Position numbers and translations under genes: made by a program
Shown: piece by piece, positions 22,801 to 34,703 of the stretch
Position numbering within the stretch: the first letter of the stretch is position 1
Layout: each line of letters opens with the position of its first letter
The notes under the pieces: model-generated
Seen by the model: the letters and a program-made list of their open reading frames with translations, nothing else
Told to the model about the DNA's origin: nothing
The model's database searches: none
Source: Zea mays
Taxonomy: Eukaryota > Streptophyta > Magnoliopsida > Poales > Poaceae
Length of the DNA: 64,000 nt
NCBI RefSeq assembly: GCF_902167145.1
Contig: NC_050105.1
Span: 124,513,898 to 124,577,897 of the forward strand
Direction of reading: 5' to 3'

Positions 22801-23875
22801 GAGTCGATTAAGGACCGTGTCGATGTAGGCTTGATGACCGAGGACCCTTTAACTGGTCACATGCCTCGTCATGGGTAAGCTTTGTCTCGAGCAGACTAAT
22901 ACCGGAATAAGATACTACACAATGGGAGTGGAGAGATGGCGAGAGTAGCGTGTACCCTCCGTGGCAAGAGGCTGGACGGTGGTGTATCTGTGCTCTCGGT
23001 TGGCGTGAACCTGATCTGGTCTTAAGAACCCCGGTGGCGAGTTGACATATGCAAGGGTTAAGTGCTACATATGTCGTGTGATTGGAGATCCTCAGCTGAG
23101 TATAATCGATTCGGATCACCGTACCTTCACGGTTATGAAGACTTGGTCACTGACCTATACGTAGAAATCCAGTAAAGATGAAGGGTTGTTAAGAAATTGG
23201 CTAGTGCAGGTCAAGTGACTGAACTAGGATAGGGAGAACCCTAGTTGCAGGTAATTTTACTGAACCTGACAAATAAAACTGAATTTTTAAGGATCCACTC
23301 TTAGTAAGCATTTCTGCAAACAAAGTCATCGATTATTGAGAAGCCTTACCTTGACTCCCTCTAGCCAGCATACCCTTGAGAGTCTTTTCTTTAGTCGGGT
23401 AAGACTTGCTGAGTAATTCCATACTCAGGGCTTCATCCGATGTTATTTTTAGGTGAGGAAGCAACCAACTTTTGTTGCTTCTGTTCAAAGGTGGTACCAA
23501 AGGAAGAGCACCAGGAGTAAAGCTGCGGGAGGAAAGGATCCTCCATAAAACTTTTGTTTGATACTTATCGGGTGGGGTTTTTGCCTCCCATGGTTTGTAA
23601 TAATAATAATACTCAGCACTCGTATATTTGGTTCTGGTATGTAACTATATAACTCTGTCTTACTTTTTAATAAAGGTAAGTTAATGTAACTGCTTCCGCA
23701 TTTTTGTATCTCTGATGCCTGTAATGTCTGCGTGATGGGTGAAACGCTCTTGGGAAAGGTAAGGAAAGCAGATACCGAACTTGTCAAGTGATTCAGGGGC
23801 ACCTGCAGGGTTGTCTAAGGTCCGTTGGACAAGGACAACTATAGGTGGGCTTAATGACTTGGAGGTTCCATCACA
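19843..23875 (+). mobile_element. E3 5' LTR
   Basis: 4,033-bp LTR. The first 21 bases form a perfect short foldback (TGTAACACC CCT GGTGTTACA). A TATA box is at 21054. A long G homopolymer near 20821 is much shorter in the partner LTR. A CCACCACCACCACC microsatellite lies near 22325. The short open frame at 21571-21843 recurs at 31194-31466 only because it is in the LTR. Confidence 0.92.
21054..21060 (+). promoter_or_regulatory. E3 LTR TATA box
   Basis: GGCTATAAAGGGCACC is conserved in both LTRs (second copy at 30675-30681). It is a likely core promoter for the genomic RNA. Confidence 0.55.
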
Positions 23876-23877
23876 GC

Positions 23878-23889
23878 TGGTATTGGAGC
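23878..23889 (+). other. E3 primer-binding site
   Basis: TGGTATTGGAGC begins two bases after the 5' LTR. It resembles the iMet-tRNA complement with two or three changes. Confidence 0.7.
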
Positions 23890-24112
23890 TAAGCCCATCT
23901 CTGCAGATGTTATGAGGTATTTTCAAAAAGAATTTTCTAAGGCTTATCTAGAAAATTTCTTTCTTTCTTATCTAGCTTCTTTCTGAAGAACTTATTTGAA
24001 AGACCAGATATAGAGTGCAATGTATAGAAGGTGTGAATCGACTAAGGTTGATTCTGTAATTACACATGCATCATGCTAAAAACTATGCTAATAAGATTTT
24101 CCCCCTTAAGAA

Positions 24113-24697
24113 ATGCCATCGCGCACGAGAAAGACCGCATGCAAATCTACCGGGCCAATCGGTGTACCCCGTCATCAACTTGCCCCACGGCATGAAGATA
24201 GCAGTAGTGGTAGCAACGATCCAATCGGGGATCTGGAAGCCCAAGTGGATCAACTTCGAACAGAACTCCGTCACAGGAATGACATATGGGTTGCGGATGG
24301 TGAAAGGATAAACGAATTAAGAGCAGACATCCGCTACCTGCAAGATCAGCTCGCGGAACGAGATCTAGCGCTCGACTGGGCAGTTAACTCTCGTTCGCTT
24401 GCCTAGGCTAAGGAGGCAAAGGCTCGAGCTCGTGTGGAGGAGCTTAGCTCAACCGTAGATAACTTGCAGGTTTATTGTAAGACATTACATGAAGAAGTTC
24501 ATGTATTGTATTCCCAACTGCACCCCAACGTGCCTGTGGATCCTGTCGGGATGGAAGCCGGACCTTCTGGAGTAGCGAGAGAAGCACTCGGTGGTGAACT
24601 GGACCTTTTTAGGCCCCCTCCCTCTATGAAGTTGGTGGATGAATGGTCTCCTACGCCCGACAGCGAGGCTACTAAGGGTGACAAGAAGCAAGAGTAG
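24113..24697 (+). pseudogene. E3 extra ORF upstream of gag (ORF1), coiled coil
   Basis: A sense ORF of 194 codons with one in-frame TAG at 24404-24406; frame and composition continue across the stop. The N-terminus is basic and serine-rich. Heptad-like stretches follow (DLEAQVDQLRTELRHRND, INELRADIRYLQDQLAERD, then VEELSSTVDNLQVYCKTL), so it is largely coiled coil with an acidic Pro-rich tail. Position between PBS and gag matches E1 ORF1; sequence similarity is not obvious by eye beyond the coiled-coil character. Its function is unknown. A 143-bp spacer separates it from gag and ends TTGCCTCAG, acceptor-like, immediately before the gag ATG. Confidence 0.65.
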
Positions 24698-24840
24698 TAT
24701 AGTGTAGAAGTAGTAATAATGTATAATAGGTAATGTAATCCTGTTGTAAAATTCGAGTATGTAACATTACCCTTTTCAGTAATGTATAATGGATGGTTTT
24801 CTTTGGCATATTATATTTTTTCCAAATGTTTGTTGCCTCA

Positions 24841-25616
24841 GATGCCTTCCAAGACTCGTTCACAGGATGGAGCAGGAACCTCCAGTGGGAGGGAAGCAAC
24901 CCCGAATCCACCTCCAGTACCTCCCACGTTAGCCGAGGCCATCGCTGCCTTGGTTAACGCTACAACCGACAATACCCGCTTTCTGCGGGAAATGGCAGGG
25001 CAACAGATGCAGCAACAAGGCGGGCGGGCGGGCGTATCCACAAGGACCCCACGAAACACCATACCTGGATTTCTTAGAGACACACCCTCCATTGTTTATC
25101 AAGGCAGAAGATCCTCTAGAAGCGGATGAATGGATCCGCGTCATTGAACAGAAGTTCGGGCTTCTCCGGTGTTCGGAGATTCAAAAGCCCCTATTCGCAG
25201 CACAACAATTGTGTGGCCCTGCCAGTACCTGGTGGGGAAATTTTGTAGCCGTTCAACCGGCTGGTCATCAAATAACTTGGGATGAGTTCAACTTGGCTTT
25301 CCGCGAGCACTATATACCTGAAGGGGTGCTCCACATGAAGCAGGAGGAGTTCATGAAGTTGAAACAAGGCGGAGATACAGTTACCCAGTATCTCAATAAA
25401 TTTAATCACTTATCCCAATATGCAATCGATCAAGTCAACACAGATATAAAAAAGAGGAATTGTTTCATGAGAGGCTTGAATGATCGAATGCAAAGAAAGA
25501 TGGCCATCTGCATCGACCTTACTTACGGAAGGGCTGTCAGCACAGCGCTGGCAGTTGAGGCTAAATATACAGGTTCCGGAAAATCCAAGGGTTATGGAGG
25601 CGACAGGCCCAATTAG
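24841..25616 (+). pseudogene. E3 gag capsid region, frameshifted
   Basis: Starts at the ATG at 24841 (MPSKTRSQDGAGTSSG). The Pro-rich N-terminus is in one frame up to about 25075. There a one-base shift moves the capsid domain into the next frame: LFIKAEDPLEADEWIRVIEQ, STWWGNFVAVQPAG, TWDEFNLAFREHYIPEG, YLNKFNHLSQYAIDQVNTD, MRGLNDRMQRKM. The order is that of Retrotrans_gag. An in-frame TAG ends the block at 25614-25616 and the same frame continues after it. Confidence 0.88.
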
Positions 25617-26192
25617 GGCCTCGAGAAAAGACAAAGGTTGGTAATCCGACCTTTCAATCTGAATCGCTCTTTCCCATGCCCACCCTCCTACCCTTTCAAG
25701 CAACCGGTTTTTATTCGCTCCGCCACTGCCCCTACTCCAACAAATCAGCCGGGTGCCCCTAGCACTCGTTTCCCTGCCCTCCCCAGCTCTTCGACTGGTT
25801 GTTTCAACTTTGGAAAGTCCGGACACTTTATCAAAGACTATCCATATCAGAAGCAGAATCGCTCAAGTAATCAGCAAAGTTCTGGGAATTCCGCTCAAGG
25901 GAAGGGAAATGCGGCAAAAAATACCGCAGGCAAAAATACAAGGAAAACGGGACGAATTTATTATACTCAAGTGGCCACAACACCGGACGACGAACCAGTT
26001 ATGATGGGTACGTTTCTAGTGACCAATCACCCAGCAATTATTCTTTTTGATTCGGGTGCCTCGCATACGTTCATAAGCAAAAAATTGTGGAGCAACATTG
26101 CATTCCATACCATGAATCAAGGGAAGGGTTTAAAATTCATTCGCCTGGGGGACAAATATTTACTAAAGAAGTGGCTTTCCAAGTGCCCGTAA
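25617..26192 (+). pseudogene. E3 gag C-terminus and start of protease
   Basis: Continues the gag frame. A Pro/Ser-rich linker leads to a damaged zinc knuckle (CFNFGKSGHFIKDY) in which two cysteines of the CCHC pattern are replaced. A Lys/Asn/Gln-rich stretch follows, then the protease active site [14 protein letters not shown] at about 26040. The frame is lost near 26087-26110; the remaining protease continues in another frame. Confidence 0.85.
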
Positions 26193-27646
26193 CATTGGCT
26201 GGACGGGACTTTCCTACTAATATGATTGTTCTGAAAGGCCAAGACATAGATGTAATTTTAGGCATGAATTGGTTGGCCCAGCATAAAGCAATCCTCAACA
26301 CTGATCAGAGAACCATCAGGTTGAGTCATAACCAAGAAGTTCTTTTGTCTATCCTTGTAGCCATTCTAGCTAAACCATTTGGCAGAGTATATGAAGCCAT
26401 CATACCAGAGATTAAAGATATTCTGGTAGTATGTGAGTTCCCAGACGTCTTTCCAGAAGATTTACCCAGATTACCTCCAGAAAGAGATGTAGAATTTGTG
26501 ATTGAGTTGAAGCCCGATACGGCTCCTATTTCTAGAAGATTGTACCGAATGCCTCCAAATGAACTGGCAGAGCTCAAGACCCAATTACAAGATCTACTGG
26601 AGAAGGGATTCATCCGGCCAAGCTCATCACCCTGGGGTTGTCCAGCCATCTTCGTTAAGAAGAAGGACCAAACACTCCGGATGTGTGTGGATTATAGACC
26701 CCCTAATGAGGTTACCATCAAAAATAAGTAACCTCTCCCATGGATTGACATTCTATTTGATCAATTAACTGGAGCGAGGATCTTCTCCAAGATTGACCTC
26801 AGATCGGGCTATCATCAGATCTATATCCGGCCCGAAGATATACCAAAGACCGCATACACTACGCGGTATGGTTTATTTGAATACTTGGTTATGTCTTTCG
26901 GACTAACAAATGCTCCTGCCCACTTCACCTATCTTATGAACTCGGTATTCATGCCCGAACTAGATAAGTTTGTGGTGGTATTCATTGACGATATCTTGAT
27001 ATATTCCAAGAATGAAGAGGAGCATGCCCAGCACTTACGGATCGTGTTGACGCGCTTAAGAGAACACCAATTATATGCTATGTTCAGTAAGTGCGCATTC
27101 TAGCTGGAAGAAATCCAATTTCTGGGACATGTATTATCTGCCAAGGGGATTGCGGTGGATCGCAGCAAAGTCAAGGATATTTTGGAGTGGAAACCCCCAA
27201 CCACTGTACATCAAGTCCGAAGTTTCCTTGGACTAGCTGGCTATTACCGCCGATTCATACCAGATTTTTCCAAGCTTGTGAAACCAATCACAAGTTTATT
27301 GAAGAATGATACTAAATTTATTTGGTCTTCAAAGTGTAATGAAGCCTTTGAACAATTGAAGGTATTATTAACCACTGCTCCGGTATTGGCTCAACCGGAT
27401 ATTGAAAAGCCCTTTGATGTGTATTGTGACGCATCAGGCAATGGTATCGACTGTGTTTTGATGCAAGAAGGCCGAGTGATAGCTTATGCTTCAAGGCAGT
27501 TGCGCCGGCATGAGGAACACTATCCCACTCATGATCTGGAGTTAGCTGCAGTGGTTCATGCCCTAAAAATCTGGCATCATTATCTACTGGGGAATGTCTG
27601 TCACATCTATACAGATCATAAAAGCTTGAAGTATATCTTCACCTAG
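26087..27646 (+). pseudogene. E3 protease end, reverse transcriptase and RNase H
   Basis: New frame after a frameshift. Protease end [14 protein letters not shown], then RT motifs: [67 protein letters not shown], and the catalytic FIDDILIYS. RNase H begins with [14 protein letters not shown] and [11 protein letters not shown]. In-frame stops occur at 26729-26731 (TAA), 27101-27103 (TAG) and 27644-27646 (TAG). No further frameshift is seen through 29320. Confidence 0.9.
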
Positions 27647-28807
27647 TCAGAATTGAACATGAGACAAAGGCGATGGCTCGAGCTTATTAAGGATTATGAA
27701 TTGGAAATTCATTATCACCCAGGCAAGGCCAATGTGGTGGCAGATGCACTCAGCCTTAAGGCTTCCTATCACTGTCTTACAGTGAAGACTTCTGACATTA
27801 CCTTATGCCAGGAGATGGAGAAGTTAAACTTGGGAATGATCCAACGTGGAGCCTTAAATCAACTAAAGCTTGAGTCAGTCCTTTTACAACGAATAATGGA
27901 TGCTCAAAAGGATAATGAGGGTATGAAGCACATCTGTGAGAAAATAGAGGCCGGAAAAGCCAATTGCTTTAGAAAAGATGATCAAGGTATTGTATGGTTC
28001 AACAACCGCATAGTTGTGCCAAAGAATGAAGAAAACCGCCAACAAATTTTGGATGAAGCACATCTTAGTCGCTATTCTATTCATCCCAGAAGCACGAAGA
28101 TGTATCATGATCTAAAACAACATTATTGGTGGACAAAGATGAAAATCGAGATTGCGCGTTATGTGGCAAAATGTGACACCTGTAGGCATGTCAAAGTCAT
28201 ACAAATGAAGACTGCTGGTCCATTAAAATCTCTACCAATACCAACATGGAAATGGGAAGATATTAGTATGTACTTTATTATGGGATTGCCTAGAACAACA
28301 AAGGGATATGATTCCATCTGGGTTATTGTTGATCGGCTTACGAAAATTGCTCATTTTCTGCCAGTCAAAACATATTACCCGATCCTTACATATGCAGAAC
28401 TGTACATTGCTCGCATTCTCAGTTTGCATGGTATTCCAAAGACTATAGTATCAGATCGTGGACCTTTATTTGTATCCAAATTTTGGGAAGAACTTTACAA
28501 ATCTTTAGGTACTAAGTTGCTCCATAGTTCGGCCTATCATCCTCAAACAAGTGGACAAACTGAAAGGGTAAATCAGATACTTGAAGACATGTTGCGAGCA
28601 TGTGTTCTAGAATTCCCACAGAAATGGGATGATTGTTTGCCATTAGCGGAGTTCTCATACAATAATAGCTATCAAGAAAGCATTAAAATGGCACCCTTTG
28701 AAGCTTTGTATGGCCGACGGTGTCGTACTCTGCTAAATTGGTCTGAACCAGGGGAAAGGAGTTTCTTCAGGCCAGATATGGTAAAAGAGACCGAAGCAAA
28801 AGTTTAG
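27647..28807 (+). pseudogene. E3 RNase H end and integrase
   Basis: Same frame. It begins [23 protein letters not shown], the end of RNase H. The integrase zinc finger follows (HLSRYSIHPRSTKM ... CDTCRHV), then the catalytic core. Its usual first Asp position reads ISMYFIMGLPR, so that Asp appears lost. SDRGPLFVS and HPQTSGQTERVNQILEDM retain the second Asp and the Glu. It ends at TAG/TGA codons at 28805-28810. Confidence 0.9.
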
Positions 28808-29320
28808 TGAATAATTCATCACTTGAAGAAAGCCCAAGCTCGATAAAAAGGTTATGCAGACAAGCGACGAATGCCCTTGTATTTTCTGGTGGGAGATTAT
28901 GTCTATCTGAAAGTCTCCCCAATGAAGGGTGTAACACGTTTCGGGGTAAAAGGGAAGCTTGCACCTCGATACATTGGTCCTTTCCCTGTGCTTGAGCAAT
29001 GTGGACCAGTGGCGTACCGACTTCAATTACCCGAAACCTTGTCTGCTATACATAATGTGTTCCACGTGTCTCAACTAAATAAATGTCTTTGGGTTCCCGA
29101 TCGAACTATTGAAGTAACGGATGTTGCCTTAGAACCAGACTTGACATATTCAGAACACCCTATTCGAGTCTTGGATCAAAAGGACAGAATTACCCGAAGA
29201 AGAACTCTCAAGTTTTACAAGATACAGTGGAACCAGCATTCAGAAGATGAGACTACATGGGAAACTCGAGACTTTTTAGAAAAGAATTTCCTAGACTTTT
29301 TAGCCTTATGTAATTTGTAA
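28808..29320 (+). pseudogene. E3 integrase C-terminus and chromodomain
   Basis: Same frame, with a further TAA at about 28850. It contains VGDYVYLKVSPMKGV and KLAPRYIGPFPVL of the integrase C-terminal domain, then FHVSQLNKCL. A chromodomain follows at about 29155-29300 (RRRTLKFYKIQWNQHSEDET, TWETRD). The terminal chromodomain places E3 among chromoviruses. Confidence 0.9.
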
Positions 29321-29454
29321 AGTGTATACAATTGTTGTAATAAAGGAGTGAGCCCCATACCACCCCTGCCTTGTACCAGAAATAAGGAAATAAAAATGTG
29401 AAGCATTTCCTTTTCCATTACTTACCACAGGATTTTAATCTCGGGACGAGATTC

Positions 29455-29470
29455 TTTTATGGGGGAAGGA
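29455..29470 (+). other. E3 polypurine tract
   Basis: TTTATGGGGGAAGGA lies directly before the 3' LTR, preceded by the inverted motif CTCGGGACGAG common to such elements. Confidence 0.75.
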
Positions 29471-32400
29471 TGTAACACCCCTGGTGTTACTATTACTAAA
29501 ACCTGAGCATAACATCATAAGCATTGGCATTTCATGTGATTGTCACACCTAGGATGCATTCACTAGGCAAAAATTTCAAACAAGTTGTATTGGTATGAGA
29601 TTTTGTGGATAAAACCCTAGAATAGGGTACTTAACCCTAAAAGGGGATCAGAAGGGTAAAACAAAGTCCAAATAGAGAAAACTCTAAAGCTCAATTGAAA
29701 TAGTCATAAAATGTTACTAGGAATGGACCTAAGTTACATCCAAACCCCTGAAATGTCAAAAACCCTAAAAAGGACCCTAGAAAGCCCTAAACCTAAACTC
29801 TAGGGGGCTAAGTGCAAAATTAGTGCACTTTTGGATTAAAGTGCAAAAACCATGATAATAAGGTGTCTTAAGTCATATGGTTCACAATTATGAAGATTTG
29901 CAACCCAAACCTTGAGATTTGGACTTAATTGCAAAAGAGCCACACTTGAACTCTTTTGGTTAAGTCTGAATTTCAGTGTAATGGGTTCATCTTTGGGGCC
30001 TTGTAACTTCCAAACAAAAAGGATTTTGCCCTAGGTCACCACATCAATTTGGTAGATCTATCATAGGAGGATAACTTTGATACAGACATCCTCTTCGGTT
30101 GTTACACAAAAATTGGAGAAAAGCAAGCCCAAAGTTGCTCTATCAGACTAGTATCGAGTTAACTGAAACTGCAATCAGGAATGGTCACCGTGATATGGGA
30201 CCAATTTGAGCACGCCATATCTTTGAATTCATTCGGTTTTGACCCAAGAATCCTATATTAAGTTTGTAGACTGATGTTTAGTGAACAAATTCTGTTAAGG
30301 AAGGTTGCTCAGTCCTTAACAAGAATCAAGAGAACCAGTAGATTAAAGGGAGCCGGTTCAGAAGAACGCTGAAGATCAAACACTGAAAAATCTGGAGAAC
30401 ACCGAAAAGATCTACGCCACTGTGGATTCAGATGAGCTCGAGTGATCCGATGGGGGGGAATTGATCCGGGATGGATAACTTCGAACATGGCGCGATTCCA
30501 CAAACCCAGTCGAGCATGGCCGGAGTTAGTCACCGGCGGCCACCGTGACTTAGATAATTCCGCCACGGTGTCACCCGTACCTTGCTCCTCCCTCACTGTG
30601 TCTCTTCCCTACGTGGTAACCATGTGCAAACAAAGTTATCCGTGGCCGTAGATAGCTAGCCGGACCGTCGTGGCTATAAAGGGCACCATGAACCACGGCG
30701 GGGTATGCACACCTCCACCCAGTGAGTTGATTGAAATCCAAAATTTGCGCTGCCTCTGCCCCCTCCTCCCAAATTGAATGTGCACGGTGAAACTATAGTT
30801 CCTTACGGCCGTATAGCCCCAATCTCCACCCCCCCCAATTTCACCCAGAGCCACCGTGACACCATTTTCCCCCTTTCTCTGTCACCGACAAGCCCAGGTC
30901 CTCCGTGCTCCGTGGCCAGACCACTCTAGTAAGGCTCTGTACATCTTGAGTGTTGTTTTAGTAGCTCTGTATGCTCATGAAGCTTGTCGTGGCAACCGTT
31001 GGACCAATTCAAGCATGATTGAACGGGAACACGGGTTTGATGTCACGGTTTCCGCCGTGCACATGGGCAGGCCATTCTCAATGTGTTCAAGCCGAAATCA
31101 ACGAGTGTTCCAAGGTCACCTTGAGTCGGTTATGCCTCCCCTGTAGCTAGACTAGACAGCCACCACCGGTCATGGCCAGAATGGGCCGCGTCAGTGATGA
31201 ACGGCGAGCGCACCGTGGTCAGGGACCTATTTGGAGAAGAAACGAAGTTCTGGGGACCTCTGTGTAAGATGTCAGTGACTCTTAGAATATTCTGTAGAAC
31301 GTTTTACAAATTAGTTAAGACCTCGGGGGCATTTTCGCAAGTCAGTCGTGTAGACGCGCGCGCGGGCGCGCGTGGGCGCGTTCCCGCCTGTGGATGGGCC
31401 GACCTGGGCCCGATTCTGTCGAGTACGGTTCATATTCTTTTCTTTTTCCTTTTCTACCAGAGCTAAAACAATTCTAGAAAAGTGTATAAAAATGGTAAAA
31501 ATGCCAAACCAATTTTGCTAGGTTTCTAATTTCCTGTAGAATTTAATAAAAATAGTTCCATGATTTTTAGTTTAAATAAGAAATTATAGGGTATTTTAAA
31601 CATCTCAAAACCATGCTTCTGGATTTTTAGAAAATAAACAATAAATCCAAAATTCACTAAATTTTTAGGATAAACTTTAAATAATATTTAGAAACCTTGG
31701 GTAGAGTTTGGTATGTTTTGAACCATGTTTGATACTTAGAACCCAAAACCCTACCCCTTGCCCTGTGAACTTCACTGTTGACTCCGGAAACCCTAAGTTC
31801 TCGGAGATCCGTGAAGGAAAATTGTATTCAAGACTTTAGATAATAAACTTTTATTATCTTTGCACTCTCATGAGCATTACATGAGCATTCATTATTATGT
31901 ATGGTGATATTTAGAAAACGAAGAAGAAGTAGAAGAAGAGAAGACTCCACCACCACCACCTGAGGAACATCAGGCAGGCAACTGCTTTTATTTTGATATC
32001 TGCGGATCTGAGCCTGATTCACCAGTAAAACAAGGCAAGCCCCGGTGCATTTGCCACCTCCTTGTTACTTTTAAACTCTTTCTCACTTACTTGATGCATT
32101 AGGTGATAGGAGTTGTGTGCTAAACTATTGCTGCATCTCCTTCCTTGGATTACTTCCTAATCCCTGTTTTACAAAAGGTTTTCTTATGCTTAGCTTTGCT
32201 TTAGAAAAACAAAATGTTTTGTTTTCTCAAAGATGATGTTGCAAAGTGGGTGGGTTGTTTTCAAAAATAAAACTTGATGGTGGATCCATCATGGCCATGA
32301 TGGGTTCAACATCGGAAAATATGTACCTCTGCCAGGTACCAAACTTTGGGGTTTGAAATGATTAAGCTGAGACCGGGTGGGTGACTTGCACAAGAAGATG

Positions 32401-33485
32401 TCTCCGTCTGAGTCGATTAAGGGCCATGTCAATGTAGGCTTAATGACTGAGGACCCTTTACCTGGTCACATGCCTCGTCATGGGTAAGCTTTGCCTCGGG
32501 CAGACTAATACCAGAATAAGATACCACATAATGGGATTGGAGAGATGGCGAGAGTAGCGTGTACCCTCCGTGGCAAGAGGCTGGACGGTGGTGTATCTGT
32601 GCTCTCGGTTGGCATGAACCTGATCTGGTCTTAAGAACCCAGGTGGCGAGTTGACATATGCAAGGGTTAAGTGCTACATATGTCGTGTGATTGGAGATCC
32701 TCAGCTGAGTATAATCGATTCGGATCGCCGTACCTTCGCGATTATGAAGACTTGGTCACCGACCTATACGTAGAAATCTAGTAAAGATGAAGGGTTGTTA
32801 AGAAATTGGCTAGTGCAGGTCAAGTGATTGAACTAGGATAGAGAGAACCCTAGTTGCAGGTAATTTTACTTAACCTGACAAATAAAACTGAATTTTTAAG
32901 GATCCACTCTTAGTAAGCATTTCTGCAAACAAAGTCATTGATTATTGAGAAGCCTTACCTTGACTCCCTCTAGCCAGCATACCCTTGAGAGTCTTTTCTT
33001 TAGTCGGGTAAGACATGCTGAGTAATTCCATACTCAGGGCTTCGTCCCATGTTGTTTTTAGGTGAGGAAGCAACCAACTTTTGTTGCTTCTGTTCAAAGG
33101 TGGTACCAAAGGAAGAGCACCAGGAGTAAAGCTGCGGGAGGAAAGGATCCTCCATAAAACTTTTGTTTGATACTTATCGGGAGGGGTTTTTGCCTCCCAT
33201 GGTTTGTAATAATAATAATACTCAGCACTCATATATTTTTGTTTTGGTCTGTAACTATATAACTCTGTCTTACTTTTTAATAAAGGTAAGTTAATGTAAC
33301 TTCTTCGCATTTTCGTATCTCCGATGCCTGTAATGTCTGCGTGACGGGTGAAACGCTCTTGGGAAAGGTAAGGAAAGCAGATACCGAACTTGTCAAGTGA
33401 TTCAGGGGCACCTGCAGGGTTGTCTGAGGTCCATTGGACAAGGACAACTGTAGGTGGGCCTAATGACTTGGGAGGTTCCGTCAGA
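29471..33485 (+). mobile_element. E3 3' LTR
   Basis: 4,015-bp partner of 19843-23875, with TATA at 30675-30681. It has a shorter G run near 30452 and a small deletion near 32396. It ends TCAGA at 33485, followed by the second ATAAC. Confidence 0.92.
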
Positions 33486-33652
33486 ATAACCTTCTTGTCT
33501 TTTTGGGATTCTTTCCTATTTTGTCATTAAATTTCTACCATCTGGCAAACTCTAGTTCTTTGGTATTGACATGCTTGTATCCCTTTAACACTCTTGTTTT
33601 GAATACTTGCCTCTAAATTTCTACTGCTTACTTAGACATTTCAGTTTATATG
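33486..33652 (+). other. E2 internal sequence after E3
   Basis: Second copy of the E3 target site (33486-33490), then 162 bp of T-rich E2 leader up to the C1 LTR. Reading on from the ATG at 19825 gives no recognisable protein. The last bases ATATG (33648-33652) would be the C1 target duplication; its partner lies outside the window. Confidence 0.55.
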
Positions 33653-34220
33653 TGAAAGTCGCCTAGAGGGGGGGTGGATAGGCGGAAACTAAAATTTACA
33701 AACTTTAAGCACATTTCAAGCCGGGGTTAGCGTTAGAATAAAAGTTAATTCCGAGAGAGAGGGGAAAACAAATCAACCAAGAAAATAAAGGTGGATGACA
33801 CGGTGATTTGTTTTACTGAGGTTTGGTTCCAATGAACCTAATCCCCGTTGAGGTGGTCACAAAGACCGGGTCTCTTTCAACCCTTTCCCTCTCTCAAACG
33901 GTCACTTAGACCGAGTGAGCTTTCTTCCTTGATTTCCCGGGTCACTTAGACCCCGCAAGCACCACCATACAATTGGTGTCTCTTGCTTCGCTTACAAGGC
34001 TTTGAGAGTAAGAATGAGAGAAAGAAGAAAGCCAACCAAGCAACAAGAGCAACAAAGAACACAAGATGATCTTCTCACAAGTCCTAAAATACTAGAGTTG
34101 AATTGTGGACTTTGATTGGATTGGAGGCTTTGATTTGTGACTTGGAGTGTTGTATTTTGCTCTTGTATTGAATGAGAAGTAGTGAATGCTTGGATGGTTG
34201 GAGTGGAGGTGGTTGGGGGG

Positions 34221-34228
34221 TATTTATA
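34221..34228 (-). promoter_or_regulatory. C1 LTR TATA box
   Basis: The minus strand reads GGGCTATAAATACCCC, a canonical TATA box about 680 bp into the LTR. Transcription would start near 34195. Confidence 0.65.
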
Positions 34229-34278
34229 GCCCAAAACCACCAATTCAACCGTTGGGGCAGGCTGCTGTCGATGGGCGC

Positions 34279-34703
34279 ACCGGACAGTCCGGTGTGCCAC
34301 CGAACACTGTCCAGTGCGCCAGCCACGTCACTCAACCGTTAGGGTTCTGACGGTTTCGACCGTTGGAGCTTTGTCCTCATGTGGCACCGGACAGTCCGAT
34401 GTCGCACCGGACAGGTACTGTGCACTGTCCGGTGCGCCTCTGGCGGCTGCTCTAACTTATGCGCGCACGGTTCTTCATTGTTCACGTTGTAGGCGGCCGT
34501 TGGAGTCGACCGTTGCGCTGGCTAGCCATTGTTCCGCTGGTGCATCAGACATTCCGGTGGCACACCGGACAGTCCGATGAATTATAGCGGAGCGGCTCTT
34601 CTGAAACTCGAAGGTGGCAAGTTTGAAGCTGTACGGCCCTGGGCACCGGACACTGTCTGGTGGTGCATCGGACACTGTCCGGTGGCACACCGGACAGTCC
34701 GGT
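34279..34703. repeat. Cluster of ACCGGACAGTCCGGT palindromes in C1 LTR
   Basis: Perfect copies with arms ACCGGAC/GTCCGGT lie at 34279-34293 and 34689-34703. Variants occur near 34386, 34405-34434, 34564 and 34642-34683, several in larger inverted arrangement (GGACACTGTCC). They lie just upstream of the TATA box in element orientation. Confidence 0.8.

Larger units (their letters stand above)
19843..33485 (+). mobile_element. E3: complete plus-strand Del/Tekay-type chromovirus
   Basis: A 13.6-kb element with long LTRs (19843-23875 and 29471-33485) and a perfect ATAAC duplication (19838-19842, 33486-33490). Order: 5' LTR, PBS, extra ORF1, gag, protease, RT, RNase H, integrase, chromodomain, polypurine tract, 3' LTR. 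The LTRs begin TGTAACACCCC; the 5' LTR ends CACA while the 3' LTR ends CAGA, so the last CA has decayed. LTRs differ by a few percent by eye and gag-pol has several stops and at least two frameshifts, so it is older than E1 and inactive. Confidence 0.93.
3786..33652 (+). mobile_element. E2: plus-strand Tekay/Del-type element, left part, heavily nested
   Basis: E2 begins with TGTAACACCC at 3786. Its 5' LTR is in two pieces (3786-7115 and 18834-19578) around E1. A tRNA-iMet-type primer-binding site follows at 19583, then a short leader cut by E3 at 19842. After E3 the leader resumes (33491-33652) until copia C1 inserts. The gag-pol and 3' LTR of E2 must lie right of the window. The five bases before it (GACCT, 3781-3785) are the expected TSD, but the second copy is not in the window. 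E2 must be older than E1, E3 and C1. Confidence 0.85.
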
